Below are positions 50,601 through 60,138 of a stretch of 64,000 nt of DNA, one piece after another. Position 1 is the stretch's first letter, and each line of letters begins with the position of its first letter. Made by a program: the position numbers and the translations under genes. The notes under the pieces were generated by a model. That model had not been told where the DNA came from and did not search any database. It saw nothing but the letters and a program-made list of their open reading frames with translations. The stretch is from positions 26,702,713-26,766,712 of the forward strand of contig NC_092574.1 in the NCBI RefSeq assembly GCF_037975245.1, written 5' to 3'. Source of the stretch: Apostichopus japonicus. Its lineage: Eukaryota > Echinodermata > Holothuroidea > Aspidochirotida > Stichopodidae.

Positions 50601-53600
50601 AGGGGGAAAATAACAGGATGTTTTTTTATTTTTGCGTGCATTGAAGCTGGGGGAGATTTTTTGTACGGAATGCGCTCAGAAAAGTTTGTTTAGTGAGTGA
50701 TGTTCTGTAGTAAACGGTACTGTAGTACGTCAAGTAACACAGGAATTTATTGGAAATAAAGATCTCTTTGATATCCAGCTACGACTGTTTCATTGTGGAT
50801 ATTTTTTTTATTTCTAGTTTTTCTGACGCTGCGTTCCTTGGTGAGCTAACCTAAACTTATCTTAGTTTAATACTAGCCTATAACTTAAGAGTCGTAGAAC
50901 GTGCTTATTACGATCGATCAAGACTAGTTTTTACTATCCTAGCCAAATCATTTTTCAAACACCTAGTAAAGAACTTACTCTATCTACAATCAAACTTTTG
51001 TAACATTTGTAATATTCCTCTACAACTTCTGGTAGAGTCTGAAAACGGCTGTAGTTAAACTAAGGATTCAACGCAAGTCACAACCTTGATATGTCTAGAA
51101 TAGCCTTTGCGGTTTTTGATCGCGATAACTTTCGTGGAATTTTCGTTGAAACTTCGTTGACAACCCGTGCCCGCAGTAGTCTAAATCTTGTCAACGAAAT
51201 TATTCGTTTTTAACCGATTTTCAACTTTTTTTATCGATTTTCAACGTTTTTTATCGATCGTTGATTTTTTTTCAACGGGAGTTAAGCGAAATCAGTACTG
51301 TATCACACACACAAAGGAAAACAACCACCATTATATCACACACACAAAGGAAAACAGCCACCATTATATCACACACACAAAGGAAAACAACCACCATTAT
51401 ATCATACACACAAAGGAAAACAGCCACCATTATATCATACACACAAAGGAAAACAACCACCATTATATCATACACACAAAGGAAAACAACCACCATTATA
51501 TCATACACACAAAGGAAAACAACCACCATTATATCACACACACAAAGGAAAACAACCACCATTATATCATACACACAAAGGAAAACAACCACCATTATAT
51601 CACACACACAAAGGAAAACAACCACCATTATATCACACACACAAAGGAAAACAACCACCATTATATCATACACACAAAGGAAGACAACCACCATTATATC
51701 ATACACACAAAGGAAAACAACCACCATTATATCATACACACAAAGGAAGACAACCACCATTATATCACACACACCAAGGAAGACAACCACCATTATATCA
51801 CACACACCAAGGAAGACAACCACCATTATATCATACACACAAAGGAAAACAACCACCATTATATCACACACACAAAGGAAAACAACCACCGTTATATCAC
51901 ACACACAAAGGAAAACAGCCACCGTTATATCACACACACAAAGGAAGACAACCACCGTTATATCACACACACGAAGGAAAACAACCACCGTTATATCACA
52001 CACACGAAGGAAAACAGCCACCGTTATATCACACACACGAAGCAAAACAGCCACCGTTATATCATACACAAAGGAAAACAACCACCGTTATATCACACAC
52101 ACAAAGGAAAACAGCCACCGTTATATCACACACAAAGGAAAACAACCACCATTATATCATACACACAAAGGAAGACAACCACCATTATATCACACACACA
52201 AAGGAAAACAACCACCATTATATCACACACACAAAGGAAAACAACCACCATTATATCACACACACACAAAGGAAAACAACCACCATTATATCACACACAC
52301 AAAGGAAAACAGCCACCGTTATATCACACACACAAAGGAAAACAGCCACCGTTATATCACACACAAAGGAAAACAACCACCATTATATCATACACACCAA
52401 GGAAGACAACCACCATTATATCACACACACAAAGGAAAACAGCCACCGTTATATCACACACAAAGGAAAACAACCACCATTATATCACACACACAAAGGA
52501 AAACAGCCACCATTATATCACACACACAAAGGAAAACAACCACCATTATATCATACACACCAAGGAAGACAACCACCATTATATCATACACACAAAGGAA
52601 AACCAACAAAGGCTATTACTGAATAAATATGCAATGTTAGGTGCTGTCATATCAAGGAGGGTCCCAATTTGTTCACTTTAGCAATTTTGATATCCGAATA
52701 TTAATACTTTGATCATTGTATATGCTCACCTTGGAAACGTTGTAAATTCTGTACTAGCAGCCACTTCTACATTTAAGTTTTGAGCATTCTTCTGCAATAT
52801 TTGGTTACATTTCAAAATTCCAAAAATATGTTTATTTCATTAATTTTCACAAGACAAAAGTGACCTCTAAACTGAAATGTTTCCATTCATGTTACATTTT
52901 TCAGCACGCACCATGTTTAATAGATTACAGCATGTATAAAACCCGACTTACTGACTAGGGCAATCTGCAAGTACTGTAAATACATCAAGGCTGCATCTCT
53001 GGCTGACGTCTCGGCTGTGGTGTATTTACCATCCTCGCTATCATCCTTCTCATGGCCACCGGCTCGCTTTGCCAACCAACGGCCGATGAACACTTTGTTG
53101 AGTAAGAACCTCAGAAAGTTCCAAACAGTACAGGCCCACATGTCAAACCTGGTGACAGGAATGGTACGGCCCAAGGCCTTCAGGGCCAAATGGCTGTGGC
53201 TCAGCGCTGCAACATGTTCATTCTACAAGATCAAAGAGGAGATATTGACGTTTGTAGATAACCAAAGAACACTTGACAGCCACAGGCTTGGCATGAATAC
53301 TACATCATTCTAACTTAACTTATCTCCATGAAAAACATATCATGTGAAATTCAGTTTCATGCTGTCACTGGGAGCAGCTCATCTTCTCAAATTATTAAAA
53401 TGAAATGCTGCAAGAATTGTCTTGGCAGTGAAGTCATGTCTCACAACACAATGTTGACATGAAGTGCTGATTGCTTCCTGCAATCAGTACAATATTTAAG
53501 GATGATATTAGATTCAAACCTTACTTTTGTATGTTGATGCACACAGACTCTTTAAGTACAACTGCTCTGGGTCAAGGGTATATGTCTATATACACAGACC

Positions 53601-56600
53601 CTTTAAGTACAACTACTACAGGTCTAGGGTAACTTTCAAGAATACTTTTACTCTTTGAGAAATTAAGGTTTAAACAACAGACGGCTGGGCATCATATTTA
53701 AGAGATTTGTTAGAATTTGTAAAACATAGATTTTGGGATCAACATGAACAATTTTGTCTGGACTAAGGATCTGATGCAATCCTAGAATTTGTACTACAGG
53801 GATATTACATAAGTTGAACATTCTTAAAGGGTGTAACCCGGACTAGAGTTAAAGAAGGTTCCCTACTCCCACAATCTTTTCATTGTTTAGGGTAGTGGTT
53901 TATTTTAAACACTAAAGTCATCATTTTACCTTACTAGTGTCTATTTCTCTCATTTTCTTTAATGCTTGCCTTCAAACACCAGCATCAATAATGCCCCCCT
54001 GCCCCCGCCCCCCCTTCACCCACACATCTCCTTCCTCTATTTACTCACCCTATGGATCTGTGTTTCAGCAGCTTGTCTGTGTTTCCAGAATTCAGCTGAT
54101 GCCTCAGAGTTGGGCTTGGTGACTGGTTCTCCTTTGATAAGTATCTGTATGATCACTCCAAGGATCAGTATAGCATTGACCACCCACACAGTCGAACTCA
54201 TTGCTAAACTCCATAATGGACTCATCTCTTCGTCGGCTGCAGGAAACAGAGATTCGTTTAAATCCAATTTGGTGGTACTACTTTCCCTATTTTTATTTTT
54301 TCAAATTACAAACAATATGTATCATTTATCAGCATCTCAAGTCTCGTAGCAGCAGGCGATGACAACTGGCATTTACATGCTTCATCAGAGTGAGAAACCT
54401 CTCAACCAGTAATGTAAACTACTTTTGAGAAACTACATGATTAAAAGAGCTTCTGGTAATACAAGTCCCTACCTCCAACGTGCTAAGGCTATAAAGGTAC
54501 AGTACTACGGGACCGCTGGAAGGAGGAACAGAGGAAACACATCAAACACTTACCTGCGACACCTTTAAGTGTTCTACCGCCACCATTCATCCCATGTTCA
54601 AATGTGGCATCCGGGGAAGCAAAATTCTGAGCAGCCTTTCCGAGGATAAACCCGAAGGGATTGAAGAGGAGAACAGCAAACATGAATATGCAGAGGGTCA
54701 GACGGGAGCGATCAGTCATCCCCATGATGTCATCAATTTCCCCGTTCTCCGACTTAGGGCTGGGGGGCTCAAAGTCCACTTGAGTGGGACTGGGACCGGG
54801 AGACTGAGTGTCTGAAGCCGGAGGTGTTGGCGGCTCTGCTTTGATGTGTACGCTAGCAGCTCCTGCATTTATAAAAGGAGAATGGAGGATGGTGCAGGTA
54901 GTCCTGTATAATAAGTACTATCATCCACCTAAGGTTTAGTCATTGACAGTTACGTTGGTAAAATCTAGCCACTGTCTGCAAGTTCTTGCTGCTCTGACTT
55001 TCACTCCTTGTGGGTATGGCACTGAAACTGGAATTTGTTTCATGCCACTGAAACTTATATGTCACGATATATTTGCACAGTTTGCATGTAAGGAAATGTC
55101 AACAAGACCCTGATTATGGTCAAGTTTACCAGTGAGAAGAGGGCAGAGACAGGTACCTGAGAGGAAGGGGAGGGGTCAGACTATGGTTTGTAGGTCATGG
55201 ATATGCAAACCTGACTTGCTAATCACTAATGTGCTAAATACTGCAGTCCTGTCAAACAACTTACATTTGCAAAATATGTTTCAGAAACTATGTAAAGTAC
55301 AAACAACTAGTCGCTGACATAAATGATGTCACTGTACAACACATACCTTTCATTTGGTTTACCTGCGCCTTTAACTCAGCATTTTCTTGTTTCAAGTACT
55401 GAGAGAGCTTGCGCAGATAGTTGATTTGATCGATTGCCTTCTGAAGAATGCCAGACTTTTGAATCTGAAATTAAATTTTAACTTTGAATGAGTAATTTTG
55501 CTTATAATGTGGACATGTACAAACTATCAGCAAGATCAGTAACTGGTGAGGGCCTAACTAGACCTACTGTAGAGTAGAGCATAATACAGTACAGTGAACT
55601 TGACTGAAATTAACTTCACAATGCCTGCTGATTTCACTCACTGATGATTTCAATGAAACAAGAAGAGATTAATAGGATGTTGTTGTTGTTGTTGTTGTTG
55701 AGTAACCAGGTTTACAAACACACACATACATATACAACACAAACACACCTCATCATGATGGCATACATTACACCGGTATTTGGTTATGATCACCGAAGTC
55801 ACCAAGACCATGAATTCGTTTTGAGGAATAAAAATTAAGATTGTAAACAATTTTGTTTGGATTACCAATCTCAATATATACATCACTGTTCAACTACCCA
55901 GACAATGCTTACCAGCTTTTAGCAACTTTCTTGCATTAAATGTTGTGCCGGACACTTCATAATAATTCTTTCCAAGAGCCTAGCAATATTCTACTTCTCA
56001 AAATGCATTAAATCAAAATTTCTACTGAACCTACATTTGACTAAAATTGGGAAGATGTCTTATCCTTGGGATATTCGCCCTTCTTGAGATACATTAATCA
56101 CTATTTGGATGCTTAGCTATTATAATCATTACTGTTTACTTATAAACCAGCTGTGCACACACCTTAGCATCAGATCCAACCACCATCTGCCTCAGGGTCT
56201 CAATCCTATCATTGATGCTCCGTCGGTAACGTTTCTCGATGGCATTGTGAGCTACTCTCTTTTCTCCTTTAGGTAACTGAGGTAGCATTCCCTTAGAGGA
56301 CGGTGAGGGCGATATTGGTAACTTGTCAATGTTATTTGTCAAGGTCGTCACCGAGGAGACAGGCAGGGTTGTTATGGAGGAGACAGTACTGCCCTGAGTG
56401 GTGGTTGTGACATTGTTGTTACCAGCAGTCTGCTGTATCACCACCTGCACCAAAACAATGCATGTATACAACAACAGTAACTTACAACCAGTCCATTGCA
56501 GCTAATCAACTCACTGTAATACTTATACATACAAAAACAAACCAGTCCATTGAAGCTAATCAACTGTGTTACTTATACATTCAAAAACAGATGAAAACAA

Positions 56601-59600
56601 AGCAACAAGTAGATAAATGAAAATTATGAAACAATATATAACTGACAAAATACAAATATTATTATTCTGTGACTGCTTTCACCAGTGACTTCAGGAGGAA
56701 TAACTTAAAGCAGCTGGATGCTTGTCATTAGGCACTATGTCAAAAGTGTAGGTTGCTGAGGGGGTGTAGCATCTTGCAGCTAGGACAGAATCTCTTACAC
56801 AGTGCACTAGTACATATATTAGGCATAGCTGGTCTGCCAACATACTCTGTTACAAGTTTGATATTGATTCAGCCTTGCTGCAGGGGATTTTGCCTTTTTT
56901 TTGGGTACAAGTTGTTTACTTGGAGGATTGGAGCCTTCCTAAATATAAAAATGATGTAAGATAACTCCAGTATTAAACTAACAGTCTTAACGTTGTTTAC
57001 TACAATCATAGCAAACTGTACAGTATTGTATAATTGTGGTTGTTCAGCTAGCATGACTTGAACTTATCAGCAGGAACTACTTATGGTTTTATTATTGGAA
57101 CAGATTTATTAGAAGGAAGTTTTTAGAGAAGCAAAACAAAAGCAAAAACCTTGACATTTTCAAGTTATTGTATCATTCTGGAATGAAAAACATGGTATGA
57201 CAAGACACCTACTGTACGTCATCAATTGAAACTTGAATTCTTATGCACCAGCAACAATGAAGAAAGCATCCTGATAGTTTGAAAATAAACAGTAATGCAA
57301 TAAAATGGTTGCTACTGTAAGTAGTGATGATACTGAACAATAGCTCCTTCAAATTATTATTATTCAGCTTTTGGGACTTTGACTTTTGTTGCAGCATAGG
57401 TGTAGAATGATGACGTAAATTCTTCAAACAGAAAACAGGAACAACCTTATTTGTATTGTATATTGCATAGTCACTTTATTTTCCATCAGAAAGTGCAAGT
57501 CGCTCTTCCTGAAAACCGCATGGCTTGTCTTCAACTTTCACTATTTAATTTTTAGCCAGTTATTAACCATTGAATCGTTGATATCTCAAGCTAGTTACGC
57601 ATACATATATTCATATTACCTTTTCGATAATATGTTCTAAACAATCTTATCCATGTTTGAGTTGGTGTTTGTCTGGGCTTACAAGTGTCTACCACACCTA
57701 TTGGTACAAAACTGTCGATCTGGGTGACAAATTTGACAGATTTGAATGAAATTGTTGTTTACATCGCCAATTACTGATATTTGAATGAAACATACTCCCA
57801 GCATTAAGTCATCCTCAGCAGAACACTTAACAAGTTCAGGTTGGTAAAACTTACTGCAAACTCAGCGATCAAATGCCAAAATGTTATTTATGGTTAAAAA
57901 ACTAGTAACAGGTCATTGGTGTCCCAGCTATAGTTGGCCACAAGTATGTAAAATGCAAAATTATAATTGATAACGTTATAATTTCATGTTTCCTTACCTG
58001 TGGTTGTGTGACGACTGTTGTATCTGTGCTGGTGAACCAGGTTGAAGGGGGTACCACAACGAGTAGCTGCTTCTGTGGGGTGCTTTCTAGCTTTATGATC
58101 TGCTGGAGAGGGTTTGTATTAGTCTGCTGCTGTTGTAGCGGCTGTTGCTGTGTCTGCTGTTGTTGTGGCTGTGTCTGCTGTTGTTGAGGCTGTAGTTGTT
58201 GAGGCTGTGGTGATAACACAATTGGCTGTTGCAACTGCTGTTGTTGTGTTTGCTGTTGTTCCAATTGTTCCTTCTGCTGTTGTAATTGCAGCTGCTTAAA
58301 CATCCTCATCTAAGGAATACACAGATTAAATCATACTCTGTGTCAGAAGAATGAATATCTACACAGAGGTAACACTACATGACACTATTTTCAAGGTTTC
58401 TTCTAAACATGACTAGCATCTCTGTAACAGAATGATCAGTGGTGACAGCAAGAGAATTTGAACAACTTTTAGTACTAGGTATAAATGCTAAAAGACAGCA
58501 CAACCAATAGAGGAAGAATAGGGGAGGAATTTCAAAATCAATTTTCTCATGCCACTCTTTATGAAGGCTAGTTGGCTAATTAATTTACAAATTAGCTCGT
58601 AAGGACTCAAAACTTAGATGACAGGAAATTATTCAGTGTTCAAAAGAGTTTGTCTAATAAAATAATAAAATCTGCTAAGTTGTACAACTTTGCACTTGTA
58701 TAGCATGATGACCATTTTGGGATGGAATTCTGGATAAATAACTCACAACTTCTGTAAAAAACAAAATTTCTTCCAATCTTACGGATGATTGAATTTGAAT
58801 GATAAACATAAATCATAACAATCAATCTGCAAGGTACAGAGTTAATAACATTTCCATTACAGAGATTTTTCACTTAAAAATTGTCCAATGATGCTTTTCC
58901 AAAATTTTGTACCTTATCAGCTGCTGAAAGGACAGGGATTGTTGCTGGAGTACTTTGATTAACCGGAGCTGTAGAAGTTGTCACCGGAGATTTGAGGATG
59001 AGAGGTGAGGATTGGAGCTGTGGTTCTGTTAAGATAGACAGATCGTTGTTATGGAGGTACTCTGAGAAGTCTGCGTTGTTCTCATCCATAAATTCCCCAT
59101 CATTGATCATGTCATCATCCCACGTAGGGTCACCGTCATGCAAAACACCTGCAAATGAGAAACATAGTCGTAACTAAACTTTACCAAGTATGTTCACCAG
59201 TATAACCTAATTTCACAGGTTCCCTAACTTTGCATCTTGTGATACATTGTAGCTATACTCATAGATACTGCAGTTGCCTTCTTGGAATATCCAATCGTAA
59301 TTACTTATTGGACGCAACTGTAATCTACACAGCCTAAGTTAGTGGAAGAAGGAATGTCAATTTTCATTTTTAAGTTTTGAAGCACTTTCAGAAATTACTT
59401 CACACATTCAACACAATGACAGTTTGCTTCTTCACAGTAAAAAATGGGTCTAGACCTACAGTAGAAGCTGATACAGATTAGCAAAAGTAACTGGTAAGGG
59501 CTAACTAGACCTAGAGGCTAAATCAAAATTAGCAAAAGTAAATTGTAAGGGCCTAACTATCACTAAACTAGAGGCTAATTAGCAAAAGTAAACAGTAACT

Positions 59601-60138
59601 TGTAAGGGCCTAACTAGTATAGTATATATAGGCTAGACCTACCCTCGGCCTAGGGACAGATTAGCAAAAGTAACTGGTAAGGGCCTAACTTGGCAATGGG
59701 AGTGGACACTGTTCAGACTGGGGCTTCGGAATGGGACTGGGACTGTATGTGGCCGGTCGTAAGTTTGAGACCTGATTAGGGATTAGGCCTATAGCCTAGA
59801 TGCTAACTTCTTTAACTTTCTTTGAGTCATTGTAGCCTATAGGCCTAGGACTCTAGGAGCCTGCAGTGTATTCGCAAAGTCAAAATTGCAGCACATTACC
59901 ATAACCTGATCTAAACCTAAGAGTAAAATGCTAGTTCTGAGTCACCCCTAGTGGTAAGTAAGCTACCCAAACTTTACATTATCACAGTTACTTCAGGTTA
60001 GCTTAATGTAGGCTTACCAAGAATATTGTCCAGGTCTTCAACAGTTCCATTCGCATTGGTACTGGTAGCCAGGTAGTCTGAAAAGTCAGATATATCAGAT
60101 GAATAATTCCATTGGTTTAGTTGGTCAATGGATCCCAT
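41415..60138 (-). CDS. SREBF: Sterol regulatory element-binding protein (SREBP), complete
   Basis: Sixteen coding exons, high to low: 60138-60018, 59148-58913, 58309-57998, 56444-56163, 55464-55347, 54862-54554, 54236-54049, 53222-52952, 46488-46322, 45866-45710, 44649-44538, 43914-43826, 43572-43440, 42988-42814, 42588-42279, 41671-41415. Every junction has AG and GT and matching phase. Product: 1078 residues (vertebrate SREBPs are about 1140). Order: acidic activation segment 1-90; Q-rich 120-223; bHLH-zipper 286-356 with IEKRYR (the Tyr gives SREBPs E-box and SRE binding); helix 1 about 411-430 preceded by DRSR and containing Asn-Pro; lumenal loop with GGRTLKG; helix 2 about 475-492; regulatory domain to 1078. 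SREBPs sit in the ER with SCAP; low sterol or lipid sends them to the Golgi, where S1P and S2P release the N-terminal factor to switch on lipid synthesis genes. Sites IKAE (Lys364, SUMO-type) and TPPAS (369-373, Fbw7-type degron) lie between zipper and helix 1. Confidence 0.95.
41672..42278 (-). other. SREBF intron 15
   Basis: Simple-sequence-like intron with many ATTCAAATTAA and ATCAATTT words and few G on +. It is probably an old degenerate repeat. No gene. Confidence 0.6.
42279..42588 (-). CDS. SREBF: SREBF exon 15
   Basis: Begins [20 protein letters not shown] and ends MFATKK plus one base. The acceptor is CTTTACAG and the donor AAAG|GTGAAC. Part of the regulatory domain (residues 891-994), containing the conserved ADWLL...RTxLW pattern. 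Confidence 0.9.
42814..42988 (-). CDS. SREBF: SREBF exon 14
   Basis: Encodes [20 protein letters not shown] to [10 protein letters not shown]. The acceptor is CCTATTCAG and the donor TGCA|GTAAGT. It starts with the last base of an Asp codon and ends in phase 0. Regulatory domain. Confidence 0.9.
42989..43439 (-). other. SREBF intron 13 with minisatellite
   Basis: Contains a 20-26-bp repeat at 43089-43265 built from TGAGTACCTCATAC and TTGTAC words. Nothing else seen. Confidence 0.8.
43440..43572 (-). CDS. SREBF: SREBF exon 13
   Basis: Encodes [20 protein letters not shown] to AVLEFS. The WW...AxxWxxGDEE pattern is characteristic of SREBP regulatory domains. The acceptor is TTTTTTCAG and the donor CTGA|GTAAGT. 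Decayed copies of its 5' edge lie upstream. Confidence 0.92.
43600..43710 (-). repeat. Decayed copies of the SREBF exon 13 edge
   Basis: ACACACATCTCTGCAAT (exon edge on +) recurs at about 43620-43638 and, more diverged, at about 43685-43702, each with following GTGTAACATAC-like intron bases. One copy has lost the AG; the other keeps CTAG on -. Confidence 0.7.
43826..43914 (-). CDS. SREBF: SREBF exon 12
   Basis: Encodes [20 protein letters not shown] then IPQDTSSFV. The acceptor is TTTTTGACAG and the donor GTGG|GTAAGT. It is 89 nt, starting after two bases of a Ser codon. Confidence 0.88.
43915..44537 (-). other. SREBF intron 11
   Basis: No gene seen. A C-rich run lies at 44015-44030. The open frames on + at 43999-44532 resemble nothing. 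Confidence 0.6.
44538..44649 (-). CDS. SREBF: SREBF exon 11
   Basis: Encodes [20 protein letters not shown] then [16 protein letters not shown]. It was found from phase and splice signals (CCCACCAG acceptor, ACAG|GTAATT donor), 112 nt. The EQMLECAL segment fits the SREBP regulatory domain. Confidence 0.85.
44650..45709 (-). other. SREBF intron 10
   Basis: About 1.06 kb, AT-rich, with no repeats or exons recognised. Confidence 0.6.
45710..45866 (-). CDS. SREBF: SREBF exon 10
   Basis: Encodes [20 protein letters not shown] to SQIAES. The acceptor is CTCTTCCAG. Two donors in the same phase, A|GTAGTA and A|GTAAGA, lie three bases apart; I chose the stronger GTAAGA. The other removes one Ser. 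Confidence 0.88.
46322..46488 (-). CDS. SREBF: SREBF exon 9
   Basis: Encodes [20 protein letters not shown] to HKKMMFVS. The donor is TTCG|GTGAGT and the acceptor TACCTAACAG. The 33-bp minisatellite begins about 12 bp beyond the acceptor, so branch point and much of the pyrimidine tract come from repeat or repeat-edge sequence. It is 167 nt, so skipping would shift the frame. Confidence 0.9.
46501..47314 (-). repeat. 33-bp minisatellite, left block (about 25 units)
   Basis: On + the unit reads CAACCACCATTATATCACAC then ACACAAAGGAAAA. The sense pre-mRNA (-) therefore carries about 25 runs of UGUGUGUG next to a pyrimidine-rich UUUUCCUUU. The length is a multiple of three, so the 297-residue open frame here ([11 protein letters not shown] repeats) is an artefact. 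Confidence 0.97.
47315..51300. mobile_element. 3,986-bp non-autonomous DNA transposon with TIRs and TA target duplication
   Basis: Both ends carry the same 27-bp terminal inverted repeat, opening CAGTACTGATTTCGCTTAAC. TA flanks both sides (47313-47314, 51301-51302), and removing the element plus one TA restores an exact 33-bp minisatellite unit, so both boundaries are precise. TA duplication and a CAGT end fit the Tc1/mariner/pogo group. Inside both ends are subterminal repeats of TTTTATCGATTTT and TTTCAACG words. No open frame exceeds about 80 residues and I recognise no transposase, so it is probably mobilised in trans. CpG is more frequent than in the flanking introns, suggesting recent arrival. 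Exact superfamily uncertain. Confidence 0.85.
51301..52600 (-). repeat. 33-bp minisatellite, right block (about 39 units)
   Basis: Same unit as the left block, with more variants (AAAGGAAGAC, CACCAAGG, CACGAAGG, 29-31-bp units). Long open frames on both strands (497, 453 and 269 residues) follow from the repeat period and are not genes. Confidence 0.97.
52952..53222 (-). CDS. SREBF: SREBF exon 8
   Basis: Begins [20 protein letters not shown] and includes [20 protein letters not shown], a strong SREBP signature after helix 2. The acceptor is ATCTTGTAG and the donor GTCA|GTAAGT. Cytosolic regulatory domain (residues 523-612). Confidence 0.93.
53223..54048 (-). other. SREBF intron 7
   Basis: Contains a two-copy repeat around 53525-53635 (ACAGACYCTTTAAGTACAAC) and a C-rich tract at 53994-54018. 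No exon. Confidence 0.65.
54049..54236 (-). CDS. SREBF: SREBF exon 7: second membrane helix
   Basis: Encodes [20 protein letters not shown], then [18 protein letters not shown] (membrane helix 2) and a polar tail ending ETQIHR. The acceptor is TTTCCTGCAG and the donor ATAGG|GTGAGT. Confidence 0.93.
54554..54862 (-). CDS. SREBF: SREBF exon 6: degron, site-2 region, first membrane helix, lumenal loop
   Basis: Begins [20 protein letters not shown]; then [20 protein letters not shown]. The Leu413-Cys414 bond after DRSRLT matches the known S2P cut position, and Asn424-Pro425 are the helix-capping pair needed for it. The loop holds GGRTLKG, a candidate S1P site (R-x-hydrophobic-x). The acceptor is TAAATGCAG and the donor GCAG|GTAAGT. 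Confidence 0.93.
54863..55346 (-). other. SREBF intron 5
   Basis: 484 bp, no recognised feature. Confidence 0.65.
55347..55464 (-). CDS. SREBF: SREBF exon 5: helix 2 and leucine zipper
   Basis: Encodes [20 protein letters not shown] then [19 protein letters not shown]. The acceptor is TTAATTTCAG and the donor AAAG|GTATGT. KSxxLxKAIDxIxxL is the SREBP helix 2. An internal GCAG|GTAAAC could act as an alternative donor. Confidence 0.95.
55465..56162 (-). other. SREBF intron 4
   Basis: 698 bp with a (GTT)n tract on + at about 55678-55699 and a CA-rich patch at 55717-55748. No exon. Confidence 0.7.
56163..56444 (-). CDS. SREBF: SREBF exon 4: Thr-rich linker and basic-helix 1
   Basis: Encodes a Thr/Ser-rich linker and then [20 protein letters not shown] to GSDAK. 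The His, Glu, Arg and the SREBP-only Tyr of the basic region are all present. The acceptor is TTTTGGTGCAG and the donor TAAG|GTGTGT. The intron falls between helix 1 and helix 2, with phase 0 on both sides. Confidence 0.96.
56445..57997 (-). other. SREBF intron 3
   Basis: About 1.55 kb. A two-copy repeat near 56487-56585 carries AACCAGTCCATTGMAGCTAA. No exon or RNA gene recognised. Confidence 0.65.
57998..58309 (-). CDS. SREBF: SREBF exon 3: glutamine-rich segment
   Basis: 104 residues beginning [20 protein letters not shown], with many CAA/CAG codons, then [20 protein letters not shown]. The acceptor is TGTATTCCTTAG and the donor CACAG|GTAAGG, phase 0 on both sides. Q-rich stretches precede the bHLH in other SREBPs too. 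Confidence 0.88.
58310..58912 (-). other. SREBF intron 2
   Basis: 603 bp, AT-rich, no recognised feature. Confidence 0.65.
58913..59148 (-). CDS. SREBF: SREBF exon 2: acidic activation region
   Basis: Encodes [20 protein letters not shown] then [20 protein letters not shown] and a Ser/Pro-rich stretch ending SAADK. The acceptor is CATTTGCAG; the donor ATAAG|GTACAA is weaker than the others. Read-through would stop soon after. Confidence 0.88.
59149..60017 (-). other. SREBF intron 1
   Basis: 869 bp. An imperfect repeat at 59460-59700 is built from GATTAGCAAAAGTAACTGGT and AAGGGCCTAACTAG words. TCACCCC at 59942-59948 resembles the core of a sterol regulatory element (weak). Confidence 0.6.
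60018..60138 (-). CDS. SREBF: SREBF exon 1 (coding start)
   Basis: Starts ATG at 60138-60136: [20 protein letters not shown] then [20 protein letters not shown] and one base of Gly. The donor is CTTG|GTAAGC. I chose this Met because it opens a short acidic region with DLDNIL, like the activation domain of other SREBPs. Confidence 0.88.

Larger units (their letters stand above)
46489..52951 (-). other. SREBF intron 8, repeat-filled
   Basis: About 6.46 kb. It contains the 33-bp minisatellite in two blocks (46501-47314, 51301-52600), split by a TIR element (47315-51300). The remaining 52601-52951 is unremarkable. Confidence 0.9.

Noticed and set aside
46501-52600. CRISPR-like look of a regular short repeat
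   Set aside because: Units follow directly with no unique spacers, and the DNA is animal nuclear sequence.
51188-52681. Open frames of 497, 453 and 269 residues on both strands
   Set aside because: All three come from the right block of the same 33-bp minisatellite. Several overlapping frames on opposite strands cannot all be real.
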